Of a stretch of 64,000 nt of DNA, positions 1-7,930 are shown in pieces (position 1 is the first letter of the stretch; the number at the start of each line of letters is the position of its first letter). The notes beneath the pieces were generated by a model. The model did no database searches and was not told where the DNA came from. It worked only from the letters and a program-made list of their open reading frames with translations. This DNA comes from an uncultured Collinsella sp. (lineage in GTDB: Bacteria > Actinomycetota > Coriobacteriia > Coriobacteriales > Coriobacteriaceae): the NCBI GenBank assembly GCA_900542315.1, contig UQMV01000005.1, forward strand, positions 14,230 to 78,229, in the 5' to 3' direction. The position numbers and the translations under genes were made by a program.

Positions 1-1
1 G

Positions 2-337
2 TCGCAGTGCAGCCTCGACGACCCCTATACCGTCGCCATCAGCCACGGCGAGGGCCGCTTTGTCGCCAACGACGAAGTGCTCGCCCAGCTGATCGCCAAC
101 GGCCAGGTCGCCACGCAGTACGTGGGCGAGGACGGCAAGCCCAGCATGGATCTTTCCGTCAACCCCAACGGCTCCGCACTCGCCATCGAGGGCATCACGA
201 GCCCCGACGGCCGCGTTCTGGGCAAGATGGGCCATGCCGAGCGTCGCGGCGACAACCTGTACCGCAACGTGCCCGAGCATGTCCCCGGCGATAAGTTCAT
301 GCCGATCTTTGAGAGCGGCGTGGCCTACTTCGCCTAA
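2..337 (+). CDS. purL: Phosphoribosylformylglycinamidine synthase, C-terminal end (partial)
   Basis: This is the 3' end of a gene that begins outside the window; about 111 codons are visible before the TAA stop. The product is the glutamine amidotransferase part of FGAM synthase, which turns FGAR into FGAM with ammonia from glutamine in purine synthesis. The visible motifs are ISHGEGRF, which carries the catalytic histidine of the class I glutaminase triad, and GKMGHAER near the end followed by LYRNVP, both characteristic of the PurL C-terminus. A hairpin with a T-run follows, so it is probably the last gene of its transcript. The catalytic Cys and the synthase domains lie upstream and cannot be checked. 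Confidence 0.9.
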   Translation, partial: SQCSLDDPYTVAISHGEGRFVANDEVLAQLIANGQVATQYVGEDGKPSMDLSVNPNGSALAIEGITSPDGRVLGKMGHAERRGDNLYRNVPEHVPGDKFMPIFESGVAYFA

Positions 338-374
338 AGCTTTCCCATCGGGTACAATCCCTTCGGGTAACAAC

Positions 375-411
375 ACCCGCCACCGGCACGCCCGGTGGCG
401 GGTTCTTTTTT
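375..411 (+). terminator. Rho-independent terminator after purL
   Basis: A perfect 12-bp stem (acccgccaccgg / ccggtggcgggt) with a 5-nt loop is followed by a T-rich tail. It ends the purL transcript. An in-frame ATG at 395 lies inside this hairpin, which argues against using it as the start of the next gene. Confidence 0.88.
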
Positions 412-436
412 GCTTCGCGCATGCAGGAAGGACATC

Positions 437-1372
437 ATGGAAAGCCGCAAGCCGTATCTCGCCACCCTGCCCGGACTCATCCTGGGCTGTCTTGTTTGCT
501 GTGCACTCTGGGGATCGGCCTTTCCCTGCATCAAGATCGGCTACGCACTCTTTGGTATCCCAGCGCACGATAGCGCTTCGCAGCTACTCTTTGCAGGTTT
601 GCGCTTCACACTTGCCGGTATCCTGGTTATCGCCGGTATGAGTGCAGCCCAGCGCCGCCCGCTCGTCCCACAGGCACGCGATATCAAGCCCATCTTTATC
701 TTGTCGCTCTTCCAGACTATCGGGCAGTACTTCTTTTTCTATCTGGGTCTCTCGCGCGCCAGCGCCATGTCGAGCTCCATCATCGAGGCCAGCGCCAACT
801 TCCTCGCAATCCTCTTTGCCGCCCTGGCATTTCACACCGAGAAGCTCAATACGGCCAAGGTGCTTGGCTGTGCGCTGGGCTTTGCCGGTGTCGCGCTCGT
901 CAACCTTTCGGGCGCGGACGGCACCTTTGGCTTTAAGCTCGACGGCGAGGGCTTTATCCTGGCCTCCACCGTCGCGGGTGCCCTTTCGACCTGCCTGATC
1001 GGCATCTTCTCGCGCGAGCACGACGGCGTCTTGCTTGCCGGGTGGCAGTTCTTGGTCGGGGGCCTGGTCCTCACCGCCATCGGCTTTTTGATGGGCGGCG
1101 CGCTCTCCCCCACGGCGATTGTCCCCGCCATCGCGCTCATCATCTACATGGCGCTTATCTCCGCGGTCGCTTACTCGCTGTGGTCGCGCCTGCTTGCCGT
1201 CAACCCCGTCAGCCGCGTCTCGGTCTTTGGCTTTATGAACCCGGTCTTTGGCGTGCTGCTGAGCGCGCTGCTGCTCGGCGAGGGCGCTGGCACGAGCCCC
1301 GTTACCGTCATAGTTGCCCTGCTGTTGGTCTGCGGCGGCATCATCATTGTCAACAAACCCAAAAAAGCCTAG
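437..1372 (+). CDS. EamA/DMT-superfamily membrane transporter
   Basis: The product is a very hydrophobic protein of 311 residues with about ten membrane segments in two EamA repeats. The first repeat begins near LGCLVCCALWGSAFPCIK and the second near GEGFILASTVAGALSTC. Such proteins usually export amino acids, nucleobases or other metabolites; the substrate cannot be told. ATG 437 is preferred because AGGAAGGA lies 4 nt upstream; an earlier in-frame ATG at 395 sits inside the purL terminator. The gene stands alone between the purL terminator and a convergent gene. A second, distinct EamA protein lies at 48959-49870. Confidence 0.85.
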   Translation: MESRKPYLATLPGLILGCLVCCALWGSAFPCIKIGYALFGIPAHDSASQLLFAGLRFTLAGILVIAGMSAAQRRPLVPQARDIKPIFILSLFQTIGQYFFFYLGLSRASAMSSSIIEASANFLAILFAALAFHTEKLNTAKVLGCALGFAGVALVNLSGADGTFGFKLDGEGFILASTVAGALSTCLIGIFSREHDGVLLAGWQFLVGGLVLTAIGFLMGGALSPTAIVPAIALIIYMALISAVAYSLWSRLLAVNPVSRVSVFGFMNPVFGVLLSALLLGEGAGTSPVTVIVALLLVCGGIIIVNKPKKA

Positions 1373-1446
1373 CGAGCTCACCTTTTTAGGAAGGGCATTC
1401 GCATACTTTAGCTTAATGGAATACATCGATGAGCTGAGGGCCGCCA

Positions 1447-1470
1447 CGCACGCAAGCGTGCGACCCTTTT
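1447..1470 (+). terminator. Weak hairpin between convergent genes
   Basis: A short GC-rich inverted repeat (cgcacgc / gcgtgcg) with a minimal loop is followed by accctttt on the plus strand. It may end the EamA transcript before the convergent GGDEF gene. The stem is short and the T-run is interrupted. Confidence 0.4.
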
Positions 1471-1471
1471 C

Positions 1472-2613
1472 CTAGCGTATCTGGATGCCGGCTTTCTTTT
1501 TCTCGGCCTTGACACGGTAGAGTTCCGTGTCGGCGGCGCGAAGCAGGTTTTGCCAGGTATCAATACCATCGCCGATCCGCGCGTAACCGATGGACATCCG
1601 CAATGCATACGGCACCTCGGCACGAGCGAGCTCGTCGTTAATCGCCGAACACAGGTCTATGATGTCCTGCTCCGCCGTCGCCTTTTGAAGCACCACGAAC
1701 TCATCGCCACCATAACGTGCGATAAAGCCACCAGACGCCGAGCAGACCTCTTTGAGCGTAGCGGATATGACCTGGAGGGCATGATCGCCCTCAACATGTC
1801 CATACCGGTCGTTAATCTGCTTAAAGCCGTCAGCGTCCATCATAAGCAGATACACACCATCGGCCTGGTCAGTACCCGAGAACAGCGACAGCATATAGGT
1901 CTCAAAACGGTTGCGATTGTTAAGGCCAGTCAACGGGTCGGTCGAGATCAGCTGCTCCTGGCAGATGATGTAGAGCAGCAGGATGCTCAGCGTTATACCG
2001 ACGCAAAGGCCCGGTACCGAAAACAAAACCTGGAAGGTACCGCCCACCAGAGCGGGAACCGCAAAAAGGCGAGGGTGCGATAAATGGCCTTCTTTTGCAG
2101 GCTTTCGACTTTTCGAGCCTGAATAAAGGCATGCAAGGACGTATATATGACGTAGCAGTAGCTCACGATGGGCTGGATCATATAAGCAAAGCCGCGACGA
2201 TATACGCCCTGCGCATCGATATAGAACATAGCGTGCGTCCAGTAGCTGGTAAATGCCAGCACGACCACCAATGCGGTTGGCAACGTTAAAAGTACCACCC
2301 TGTAGGGCGTGGTCAGGAGCCGTGAGCCCTGCATCGTCTCGGAATAGAAAAACCAAATGAGGCACGCGATGGCGAACAGCGAAAACGAAACCGCGTTGGA
2401 AATCCAGTTGGCCGTGATGCCTACAGGAGTGCTCACGCCGTCCGAGAGCGTCCAGATCATATCGAAGAAAATGTAGGCAGCAGACGTGTAGCCCAGCATG
2501 CTAAACAAAAGCTGCTGGGTGCTCGAGAACAGGGAGCGACGGCTTCGCACGGCAAGCCCGATAAGAATAATCATGCACAGCAGGAATATCTCGATCTTGA
2601 GTGCCTTAACCAC
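1472..2613 (-). pseudogene. Membrane-bound diguanylate cyclase (GGDEF), frameshifted
   Basis: Two overlapping reading frames together form one protein of about 380 residues. The upstream frame (from GTG 2613, preceded by GGGAGGG) encodes several membrane segments and runs to about 2070. The downstream frame continues the last membrane segment and then a full GGDEF domain, with STDPLTGLNNR, DADGFKQINDRYGH and the intact RYGGDEF active-site loop. Adding one base to the five-A run at 2063-2067 (TTTTT on the coding strand) would join them as ...LAFFAVPALVGG. The enzyme would make cyclic di-GMP. A true pseudogene, a homopolymer sequencing error, or slippage are all possible. Confidence 0.8.
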
Positions 2614-2710
2614 TAGACGCCCTCCCTTCAATATCCAAGTGGTCAGAATCGCCCGATTCGTGTCTGGGCAATAAACGCCCCTTACTCCGCAGGGGTAAAG
2701 GGAATAATAG

Positions 2711-2758
2711 CAGAGCGCCCGAACGTTGCTGTAAGACAGCTCTCGTTCGGGCGCTCTG
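2711..2758 (-). terminator. Terminator after the kdgT-like permease
   Basis: A 15-bp perfect inverted repeat (2711-2725 with 2744-2758) encloses a second small stem (gctgt / acagc). It lies directly downstream of the permease gene on the minus strand and upstream of the GGDEF gene. The T-run is modest, so termination strength is uncertain. Confidence 0.65.
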
Positions 2759-2801
2759 ACGGCGCGAATTGCACGCCGGAATCAATTATCGGTAACGGCC
2801 G

Positions 2802-3824
2802 TTACTCGCCGTCGATGTCGGTCGCGACGGCCTCCTCAATAGCCTCGACGCCTTCGACCGACAGATCTTCTTCGCCGTGGCAGAACTTCTTATCGACCCA
2901 GCCGGTCAGAATCGGGGCCATGATTGCCGTGATGATGACGGCGGTGGCGATCTGCGCATACGCGGTGGGCGCAAGCTCGGCATAGCGCGGAGCGACCTCG
3001 GCGAGGGCGACCGGCGTGGTCATGGCCGTGCCGGCAATGGTGGAACATGCCACAGCCGCCTTACCGTTGCCACCACACAGGCGCTCGAAGGCAAAGGTAA
3101 TGGGACCGACGATAAAGAGCGTGATGAGGCCCAGCAGGATGCCCGAAATGCCACCGGTGATAAAGCTCGACAGGCTCATGGACGCACCGAGCTGAAATCC
3201 GATGACAGCGATCGCGGGATTGGCGCCGGGGACCAGCAGGTTCTTGATAAACGGGAACAAGTTGCCCAGGACCATGCCGATAACAAGCGGCAGGATGGAT
3301 CCGATGATGGTACCGACGGGGATATTGGCGAGACCCGAGACACCGAGGACGATCATCGTGACGGCGGGGCCGGCCGTAAAGAACAGGATACCGACGGCGC
3401 CCTGCTCGGACTCATCACCGAACTCGCCCATGATGCCTGTATAGAGCGCCATGTTGCAAAACGTGATGCCGCCGATGATGGAAACCGAGCTCAGGCCTAA
3501 AAAGTTATCGTTAAAGAAGTACGCGACGCCCAGACCCAGCGCGGCTGCCACTACAAGCTTAGGAATCAGCACGACGATGCCGGTCTTGATGGCGCCCGGC
3601 GTGGACTTAAAGCTGATGCCGGCGCCCACAAACAGCAGGATCGCGGCAACGATGGTGTTGGAGCCGCCGCGGCAGGCAGCCGTAAAGAAGCCGCCGACCT
3701 CAAAGACCTGCGGGCAGAAGGTGTTGAGCAAAAGACCGACGATCATGGGATAGATCATGATGTCGCCCGGGATGCGCGGTACCTTGAATTTCTTTTGCTC
3801 GTTGGCGGTTGCTTCCTGTGCCAT
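2802..3824 (-). CDS. kdgT: 2-keto-3-deoxygluconate permease family protein
   Basis: A membrane protein of 340 residues with about ten hydrophobic segments that matches the KdgT family throughout: IPGDIMIYPMIVGLLLNT near the start, then GGFFTA, FVGAGISFK and GTAMTTPVALAEV. KdgT proteins take up 2-keto-3-deoxygluconate, an intermediate of pectin and uronate breakdown, by proton symport. ATG 3824 is chosen because GGGGGT lies just upstream; a TTG 30 bases earlier is less likely. No kdgK, kdgA or uxuAB gene lies nearby, so the substrate assignment rests on family membership. A strong hairpin follows the gene. Confidence 0.85.
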   Translation of the reverse strand: MAQEATANEQKKFKVPRIPGDIMIYPMIVGLLLNTFCPQVFEVGGFFTAACRGGSNTIVAAILLFVGAGISFKSTPGAIKTGIVVLIPKLVVAAALGLGVAYFFNDNFLGLSSVSIIGGITFCNMALYTGIMGEFGDESEQGAVGILFFTAGPAVTMIVLGVSGLANIPVGTIIGSILPLVIGMVLGNLFPFIKNLLVPGANPAIAVIGFQLGASMSLSSFITGGISGILLGLITLFIVGPITFAFERLCGGNGKAAVACSTIAGTAMTTPVALAEVAPRYAELAPTAYAQIATAVIITAIMAPILTGWVDKKFCHGEEDLSVEGVEAIEEAVATDIDGE

Positions 3825-3965
3825 GAAACCCCCATTTCCGCTGACGGGGTACAAAAGCCCACGTCACGCTTTGCTACAGTAAAGTTTGACCATGGTACCA
3901 GAAGAAGCAGACCGCCTCGGTGAGAAATTCGATTCGATAGGCCGGGACGATAACGCGTCCTGCTC

Positions 3966-4289
3966 CTATACGAGGCTCAAAACGATATAGAGTACGATGC
4001 CCGAGACGCAGCACCACAGCATCGATTTTGTCTTGACCGCCACGACCACGACGCCGGCGGCCGCAATCCAGGGAACCAAGGCAGGCCAGAGTCCCGCGTC
4101 GAACGCGCCGGGGCTCACCAAGTCGTTGGCGACCAGCGCGGCAAAGGCAGCGGGCGGGATATAGCCCAGGGCCTCGGTAATGCGGGGCGACAGGGTCCGC
4201 CCGCGCAAGGCGAACGCCGGCGCGATGCGAAAGAACGCGATAGCAGCCCACGACGACAGCCACAGAACCAAGAACTCGTTAACGGGCAT
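3966..4289 (-). CDS. azlD: AzlD-family branched-chain amino acid exporter subunit
   Basis: A small membrane protein of 107 residues with about four hydrophobic segments. It matches AzlD, the small partner of AzlC in branched-chain amino acid export. The start ATG 4289 overlaps the 3' end of azlC by 11 bases and is preceded by GGAAGAGG, so translation is probably coupled. An open frame continues well upstream, but that part is an out-of-frame shadow of azlC. Confidence 0.85.
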   Translation of the reverse strand: MPVNEFLVLWLSSWAAIAFFRIAPAFALRGRTLSPRITEALGYIPPAAFAALVANDLVSPGAFDAGLWPALVPWIAAAGVVVVAVKTKSMLWCCVSGIVLYIVLSLV

Positions 4290-4971
4290 CGCGGGCACCT
4301 CTTCCGTCAAATACAGCATCGCACGCCAGCGCAATGGCAATGCCGACCACGACGCTTGCCGGCACGGCAATATTCGCGAGGCCCAAGAACTTGCATACGG
4401 CGACGGATACCGCGCCCGAAACCGCCGCGACAACGTTGCCGCGCGACAGTCGCTGCGAAAAGAGCAGGCAGATAAAAAGCGATGTGCAGACAAAGGCTGC
4501 AATGGCGGTGGGAACATCGACAACGGCGCCGACGATGGCACCCATCGTACACGAAACGCCCCATGTTGCGATGAGGATCACGTTGAGCGCAAAAGACTCG
4601 CGCGGGCCCCAATCCTCCCCTTCAACCAACTTGGCAAGCGAGATGCCATATGCCTCCTCGGTAAGTGTCGCGGCAACAGCCAGCGTCTGACGCTTCGAGG
4701 CACCCCTCAGATGCGGCGCGATCGATGCCGAGTAAAGCGCAAAACGCGAGGAGATGGCGGCTACGCTCGCGATAATCGAAGGTGCCGGTACGCCCGCCAG
4801 CCAAAGATTGCAGATCATAAACTGGCCGCTGCCCGTCACAAACGTGCTGCTCAGGGCAAAGACCATCCAGGGCTCCATTCCCGTCTGCCCCATGATCATT
4901 CCGCACGGCGCGCCTATTGCAACATAGGTAAGCATCACTGGCCAGACGGTTCTAACGATTTTGAGCACCAT
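4279..4971 (-). CDS. azlC: AzlC-family branched-chain amino acid exporter subunit
   Basis: A membrane protein of 230 residues, the usual AzlC length. It shows the family features YVAIGAPCGMIMGQTG near the start, STFVTGSGQFMI and the TLTEEAYGI segment. With AzlD it forms a permease that exports branched-chain amino acids or analogues. ATG 4971 is taken as start because the residues before it are not hydrophobic and resemble no family member; an upstream TTG or GTG cannot be excluded. The gene is divergent from the HD-domain gene at 5098, with 126 bp between them for both promoters. Confidence 0.87.
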   Translation of the reverse strand: MVLKIVRTVWPVMLTYVAIGAPCGMIMGQTGMEPWMVFALSSTFVTGSGQFMICNLWLAGVPAPSIIASVAAISSRFALYSASIAPHLRGASKRQTLAVAATLTEEAYGISLAKLVEGEDWGPRESFALNVILIATWGVSCTMGAIVGAVVDVPTAIAAFVCTSLFICLLFSQRLSRGNVVAAVSGAVSVAVCKFLGLANIAVPASVVVGIAIALACDAVFDGRGARDAR

Positions 4972-5097
4972 ACGCTTCTCATCCTGACAAGGTCTCCGAG
5001 CCGCATGTAGCGACACGGCAGAATTATCGTCCGACGGCAACCGAGTTCACCTACAATTGCCACCGGATCGAAAGACACAACTTTTTAGGAAGTCATT

Positions 5098-5910
5098 ATG
5101 ACAGCTATCGATCGAACGCGGGCAGCCGGGGCCTTCAAGACCTATACCGATGCCTACGATGCCACCAATCCGCGCATTGCACTCAAGATCGAGCACACCT
5201 ATCACGTTGCCAGAGCATGCGATGCCGTGGCGCGCGAACAGGGCTGGTCGCCGCAGGATATTGATCTGGCGTGGCTTTGCGGCCTGCTGCACGATATGGG
5301 CCGCTTTGAGCAGCTGCGACGCTGGGACACCTTTAAAGATGCCGAGAGCATGAGCCATGCGGCGTTGGGCGTCGAGGTCCTCTTTGGTGAGAACCCCGCC
5401 GACGCGCCTGCCACGACGAGCATCCGAGATTTTATTGAGGCCGACGAGAACGACGAGCTCATCCGCGCGAGCATCGCCTATCACAGCGACTTTCGACTAC
5501 CCGAGGAGCTCGATGAGCGCACACGGCGCTTCTGCGATATCGTGCGCGACGGCGATAAGGTCGACATTATGCGCACCATCGCCGACAGCACCGTCGATAC
5601 CATCCTCAAGGTGGACGAGAAGACGTTTCTTTCCAGTCATTTCTCGTCGCCGACACTTGCCGCCTTTGACGAGCACCGCTGCGTTGCACGCGATGAGCGC
5701 GACGAGCCGGCAGACTTCCTGGCAGGGCTCATCTGCTTTATGTTTGAACTTGTCTATCCCGCAAGTCGCGCGCTGGCGCGCGAACAAGGCGATATCTACC
5801 GCCTGCTCGACGCGCCCTTTGGCATTACACAGCCCTTTACCGACCCCGCCACGCAGGCAACCTGGAGCCGCCTAAAGAACGAGACGCGCTCCTGGCTGGC
5901 GCGTGCCTAG
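5098..5910 (+). CDS. HD-domain phosphohydrolase
   Basis: A soluble protein of 270 residues with an HD domain in its N-terminal half: EHTYHVARAC (first His), LLHDMGRFEQ (His-Asp pair), IAYHSDFRLP, and DGDKVDIMR (last Asp). HD proteins are metal-dependent hydrolases of nucleotides or other phosphate esters; the substrate is unknown. AGGAAGT sits at good distance before the ATG. The stop codon overlaps the stop of the convergent etfA gene by 4 bases, so no terminator separates them. Confidence 0.82.
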   Translation: MTAIDRTRAAGAFKTYTDAYDATNPRIALKIEHTYHVARACDAVAREQGWSPQDIDLAWLCGLLHDMGRFEQLRRWDTFKDAESMSHAALGVEVLFGENPADAPATTSIRDFIEADENDELIRASIAYHSDFRLPEELDERTRRFCDIVRDGDKVDIMRTIADSTVDTILKVDEKTFLSSHFSSPTLAAFDEHRCVARDERDEPADFLAGLICFMFELVYPASRALAREQGDIYRLLDAPFGITQPFTDPATQATWSRLKNETRSWLARA

Positions 5911-7112
5911 CGCTCAAGCTGGGCCAGCAGCTCCTCGACAACCTCGACGGCGTCGCCGACAACCTTGTACTGGGCGGCGCCAAAGATGGGGGCATCCGGG
6001 TCCTCGTTGATGGCGATAATGCACTCCGCTCCACCGATGCCGGCAAGATGCTGGATGGCACCCGAGACACCGATACTTACGAGAAGCTTGGGCGAAACCG
6101 ATACGCCCGTCTGGCCAATCTGATGGCGATACTCCAACCAGCCGGCCTCCACGACAGGGCGCGTGCAGCCAAGCTCGGCGCCAAGAGCCTCGGCGAGCTT
6201 TCGCATCAGAGGCAGGTTTTTCTTGGAGCCGATACCGCGACCCACCACGACCAGACGCTCGGCATCGGCAATCGAGGCCTGCTGCCCCCACTCCTCGGCG
6301 GGAATCGAGATCTCGACGCGAGCTTTAACGTCATCCGCAAGCGTTACCTGGGTGATCGTGCCGGGACGGCCGTAGTCGAAGTCGAGCGCCTTAAAGATGC
6401 CGGGACGTACCGTCGCCATCTGAGGGCGGTGGTTGGGACAAACGATGGTAGCCATCAGGTTGCCGCCAAACGCCGGGCGCGTCTGCTGCAGCAGGCCCGC
6501 CTCCGTATCCATCGAAAGCACGGTGCAATCGGCCGTAAGACCCGTCTGCAGGCGCACGGCAACGCCAGGTGCCAGCTCGCGGCCAAAGGCGGTCGCGCCG
6601 TACAGAATAGCCTCGGGCTTGCGCTCGGCTACCAAATCGCAGATCAGGCGGGCGTAAACCTCTGCATCGTTTTGGCGCAGGCGCTCGTCGCGACAGACCA
6701 TAATTTCGTCGGCGCCGGCGCAAACCAGATGCTCCAGGTCGCCGAGAGAGCCCTCGGGACCCATACCGACCAGTGCCACCAGACGGCAACCGCGCGCATC
6801 GGCAAGCTCGCGGCCCTTGCCCATAAGCTCATAGGCAACGGGAGTCACTGTATCGTGCTCGTCGGTCTGCGCGAATACCCAAATGTCTCGATATGCATCA
6901 AGGTCCACCGCACCAGCGGCCTCGTCACGCTCGATCGAGATAGCGTTGACAGGGCAGGCGTCGACGCACCCACCGCATAGGATGCAGCCGTCGGTTACGT
7001 GGGCGCATCGGCTGGGTCGCTCGCCTTCCACCACGATGCCGCCCGAAGCACAGGCGCGAACGCAGCGACCGCAGCCGATACAGGCTTCGCTATCGATAAT
7101 CAGTCCGCTCAT
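5907..7112 (-). CDS. etfA: Electron transfer flavoprotein alpha subunit with N-terminal ferredoxin domain
   Basis: The protein of 401 residues begins with a two-cluster ferredoxin domain (CIGCGRCVRAC near residue 11 and CILCGGCVDACP near residue 43). The EtfA N-terminal domain and the FAD-binding C-terminal domain follow (VVVGRGIGS, EAGWLEYRHQIGQTG, SIGVSGAIQH). EtfA with extra Fe-S clusters is typical of electron-bifurcating Etf complexes in anaerobes, where the clusters pass electrons to or from ferredoxin. Its ATG directly abuts the etfB stop codon, and the FAD-linked dehydrogenase precedes both. It is the last gene of this three-gene operon. Confidence 0.93.
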   Translation of the reverse strand: MSGLIIDSEACIGCGRCVRACASGGIVVEGERPSRCAHVTDGCILCGGCVDACPVNAISIERDEAAGAVDLDAYRDIWVFAQTDEHDTVTPVAYELMGKGRELADARGCRLVALVGMGPEGSLGDLEHLVCAGADEIMVCRDERLRQNDAEVYARLICDLVAERKPEAILYGATAFGRELAPGVAVRLQTGLTADCTVLSMDTEAGLLQQTRPAFGGNLMATIVCPNHRPQMATVRPGIFKALDFDYGRPGTITQVTLADDVKARVEISIPAEEWGQQASIADAERLVVVGRGIGSKKNLPLMRKLAEALGAELGCTRPVVEAGWLEYRHQIGQTGVSVSPKLLVSIGVSGAIQHLAGIGGAECIIAINEDPDAPIFGAAQYKVVGDAVEVVEELLAQLER

Positions 7113-7928
7113 CTACGCCATCCCCTCGATAATCTTGGCAAGTTCTACCGCCTGCTCGGACGCCGTTCCGTCAACGTCCTCGCACGTTTGGTCGCGGTCG
7201 GGCACAAACGATCGCACGACCTGTGTCGGTGATCCGGCAAGGCCGCAACGCGAGGGATCGGCGTTCACGTCGGCGGCACTGACCACGCGCACGTCCGCCT
7301 CCTCCGCCGCGCGAATACCGGCAATGCTCGGCATACGCAGCCGGCCGATCTCCTTGGCAGTCGTCATCGCGCACGGCATCTCAAGACACACCGTCTCCTC
7401 GCCGGCATCGCATCCGTGAACGAGCGCCAGCGAGCCACACGTCGTAAAGCCCGCGCTCTGCACGCAGCTCACGTCGGTCACACAGGGAATCTCAAAGGCA
7501 CCGGCAAGCTCGGGACCAATCTGGGCCGTATCGCCATCCACCGCCATCTTGCCGCAGATGAGCAGGTCGAAGTCCTCGTCGAGCGCCTCGATGCCGCACT
7601 TGAGGGCATAGGTGGTGGCTAGGGTATCGGCACCTGCAAAGGCGCGATCGGTCAGCAGCAGCGCGTCGTCGGCGCCTCGAGCGATGCAGTCGCGCAGCAG
7701 TGACTCGGTCGCGGGGATGCCCATCGACACAACCGTCACGCGCACATCCATGCCAAAGCCGATAAAGTCGTCCTTCAGCGCCAGCGCGCATTCCAAAGCG
7801 CTCGCATCAAAGGGATTAATGACCGCCTGCTTGCCATCGCGCACGATGGTATTGGTCTTGGGGTCCATCTTGACCTCGGTGCTGCCCGGCACGGCCTTGA
7901 CGCACACCACCATATGGAAATCGCTCAT
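7113..7928 (-). CDS. etfB: Electron transfer flavoprotein beta subunit
   Basis: A protein of 271 residues matching EtfB: VVCVKAVPGSTEVK near the start, DGKQAVINPFDASALE, RGADDALLLTDRAFAGADTLATT, and CGKMAVDGDTAQIGPELA, which forms the nucleotide-binding loop. EtfB holds the bifurcating FAD in bifurcating complexes. The ATG at 7928 lies 2 bases after the stop of the upstream dehydrogenase gene and is served by a GGGGG-rich site, and its stop is followed directly by the etfA ATG. The residues upstream in the same frame are a shadow of the dehydrogenase gene. Confidence 0.93.
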   Translation of the reverse strand: MSDFHMVVCVKAVPGSTEVKMDPKTNTIVRDGKQAVINPFDASALECALALKDDFIGFGMDVRVTVVSMGIPATESLLRDCIARGADDALLLTDRAFAGADTLATTYALKCGIEALDEDFDLLICGKMAVDGDTAQIGPELAGAFEIPCVTDVSCVQSAGFTTCGSLALVHGCDAGEETVCLEMPCAMTTAKEIGRLRMPSIAGIRAAEEADVRVVSAADVNADPSRCGLAGSPTQVVRSFVPDRDQTCEDVDGTASEQAVELAKIIEGMA

Positions 7929-7930
7929 CT

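Noticed and set aside
395..436. Earlier ATG for the first EamA gene
   Set aside because: It lies inside the purL terminator hairpin and lacks a ribosome binding site, whereas ATG 437 has AGGAAGGA at the right distance.
584..1447. 287-residue minus-strand open frame opposite the EamA gene
   Set aside because: Its composition (Asp, Arg, Gly, Gln rich) is the usual shadow of a GC-rich membrane-protein gene, and it has no family match or start signal.
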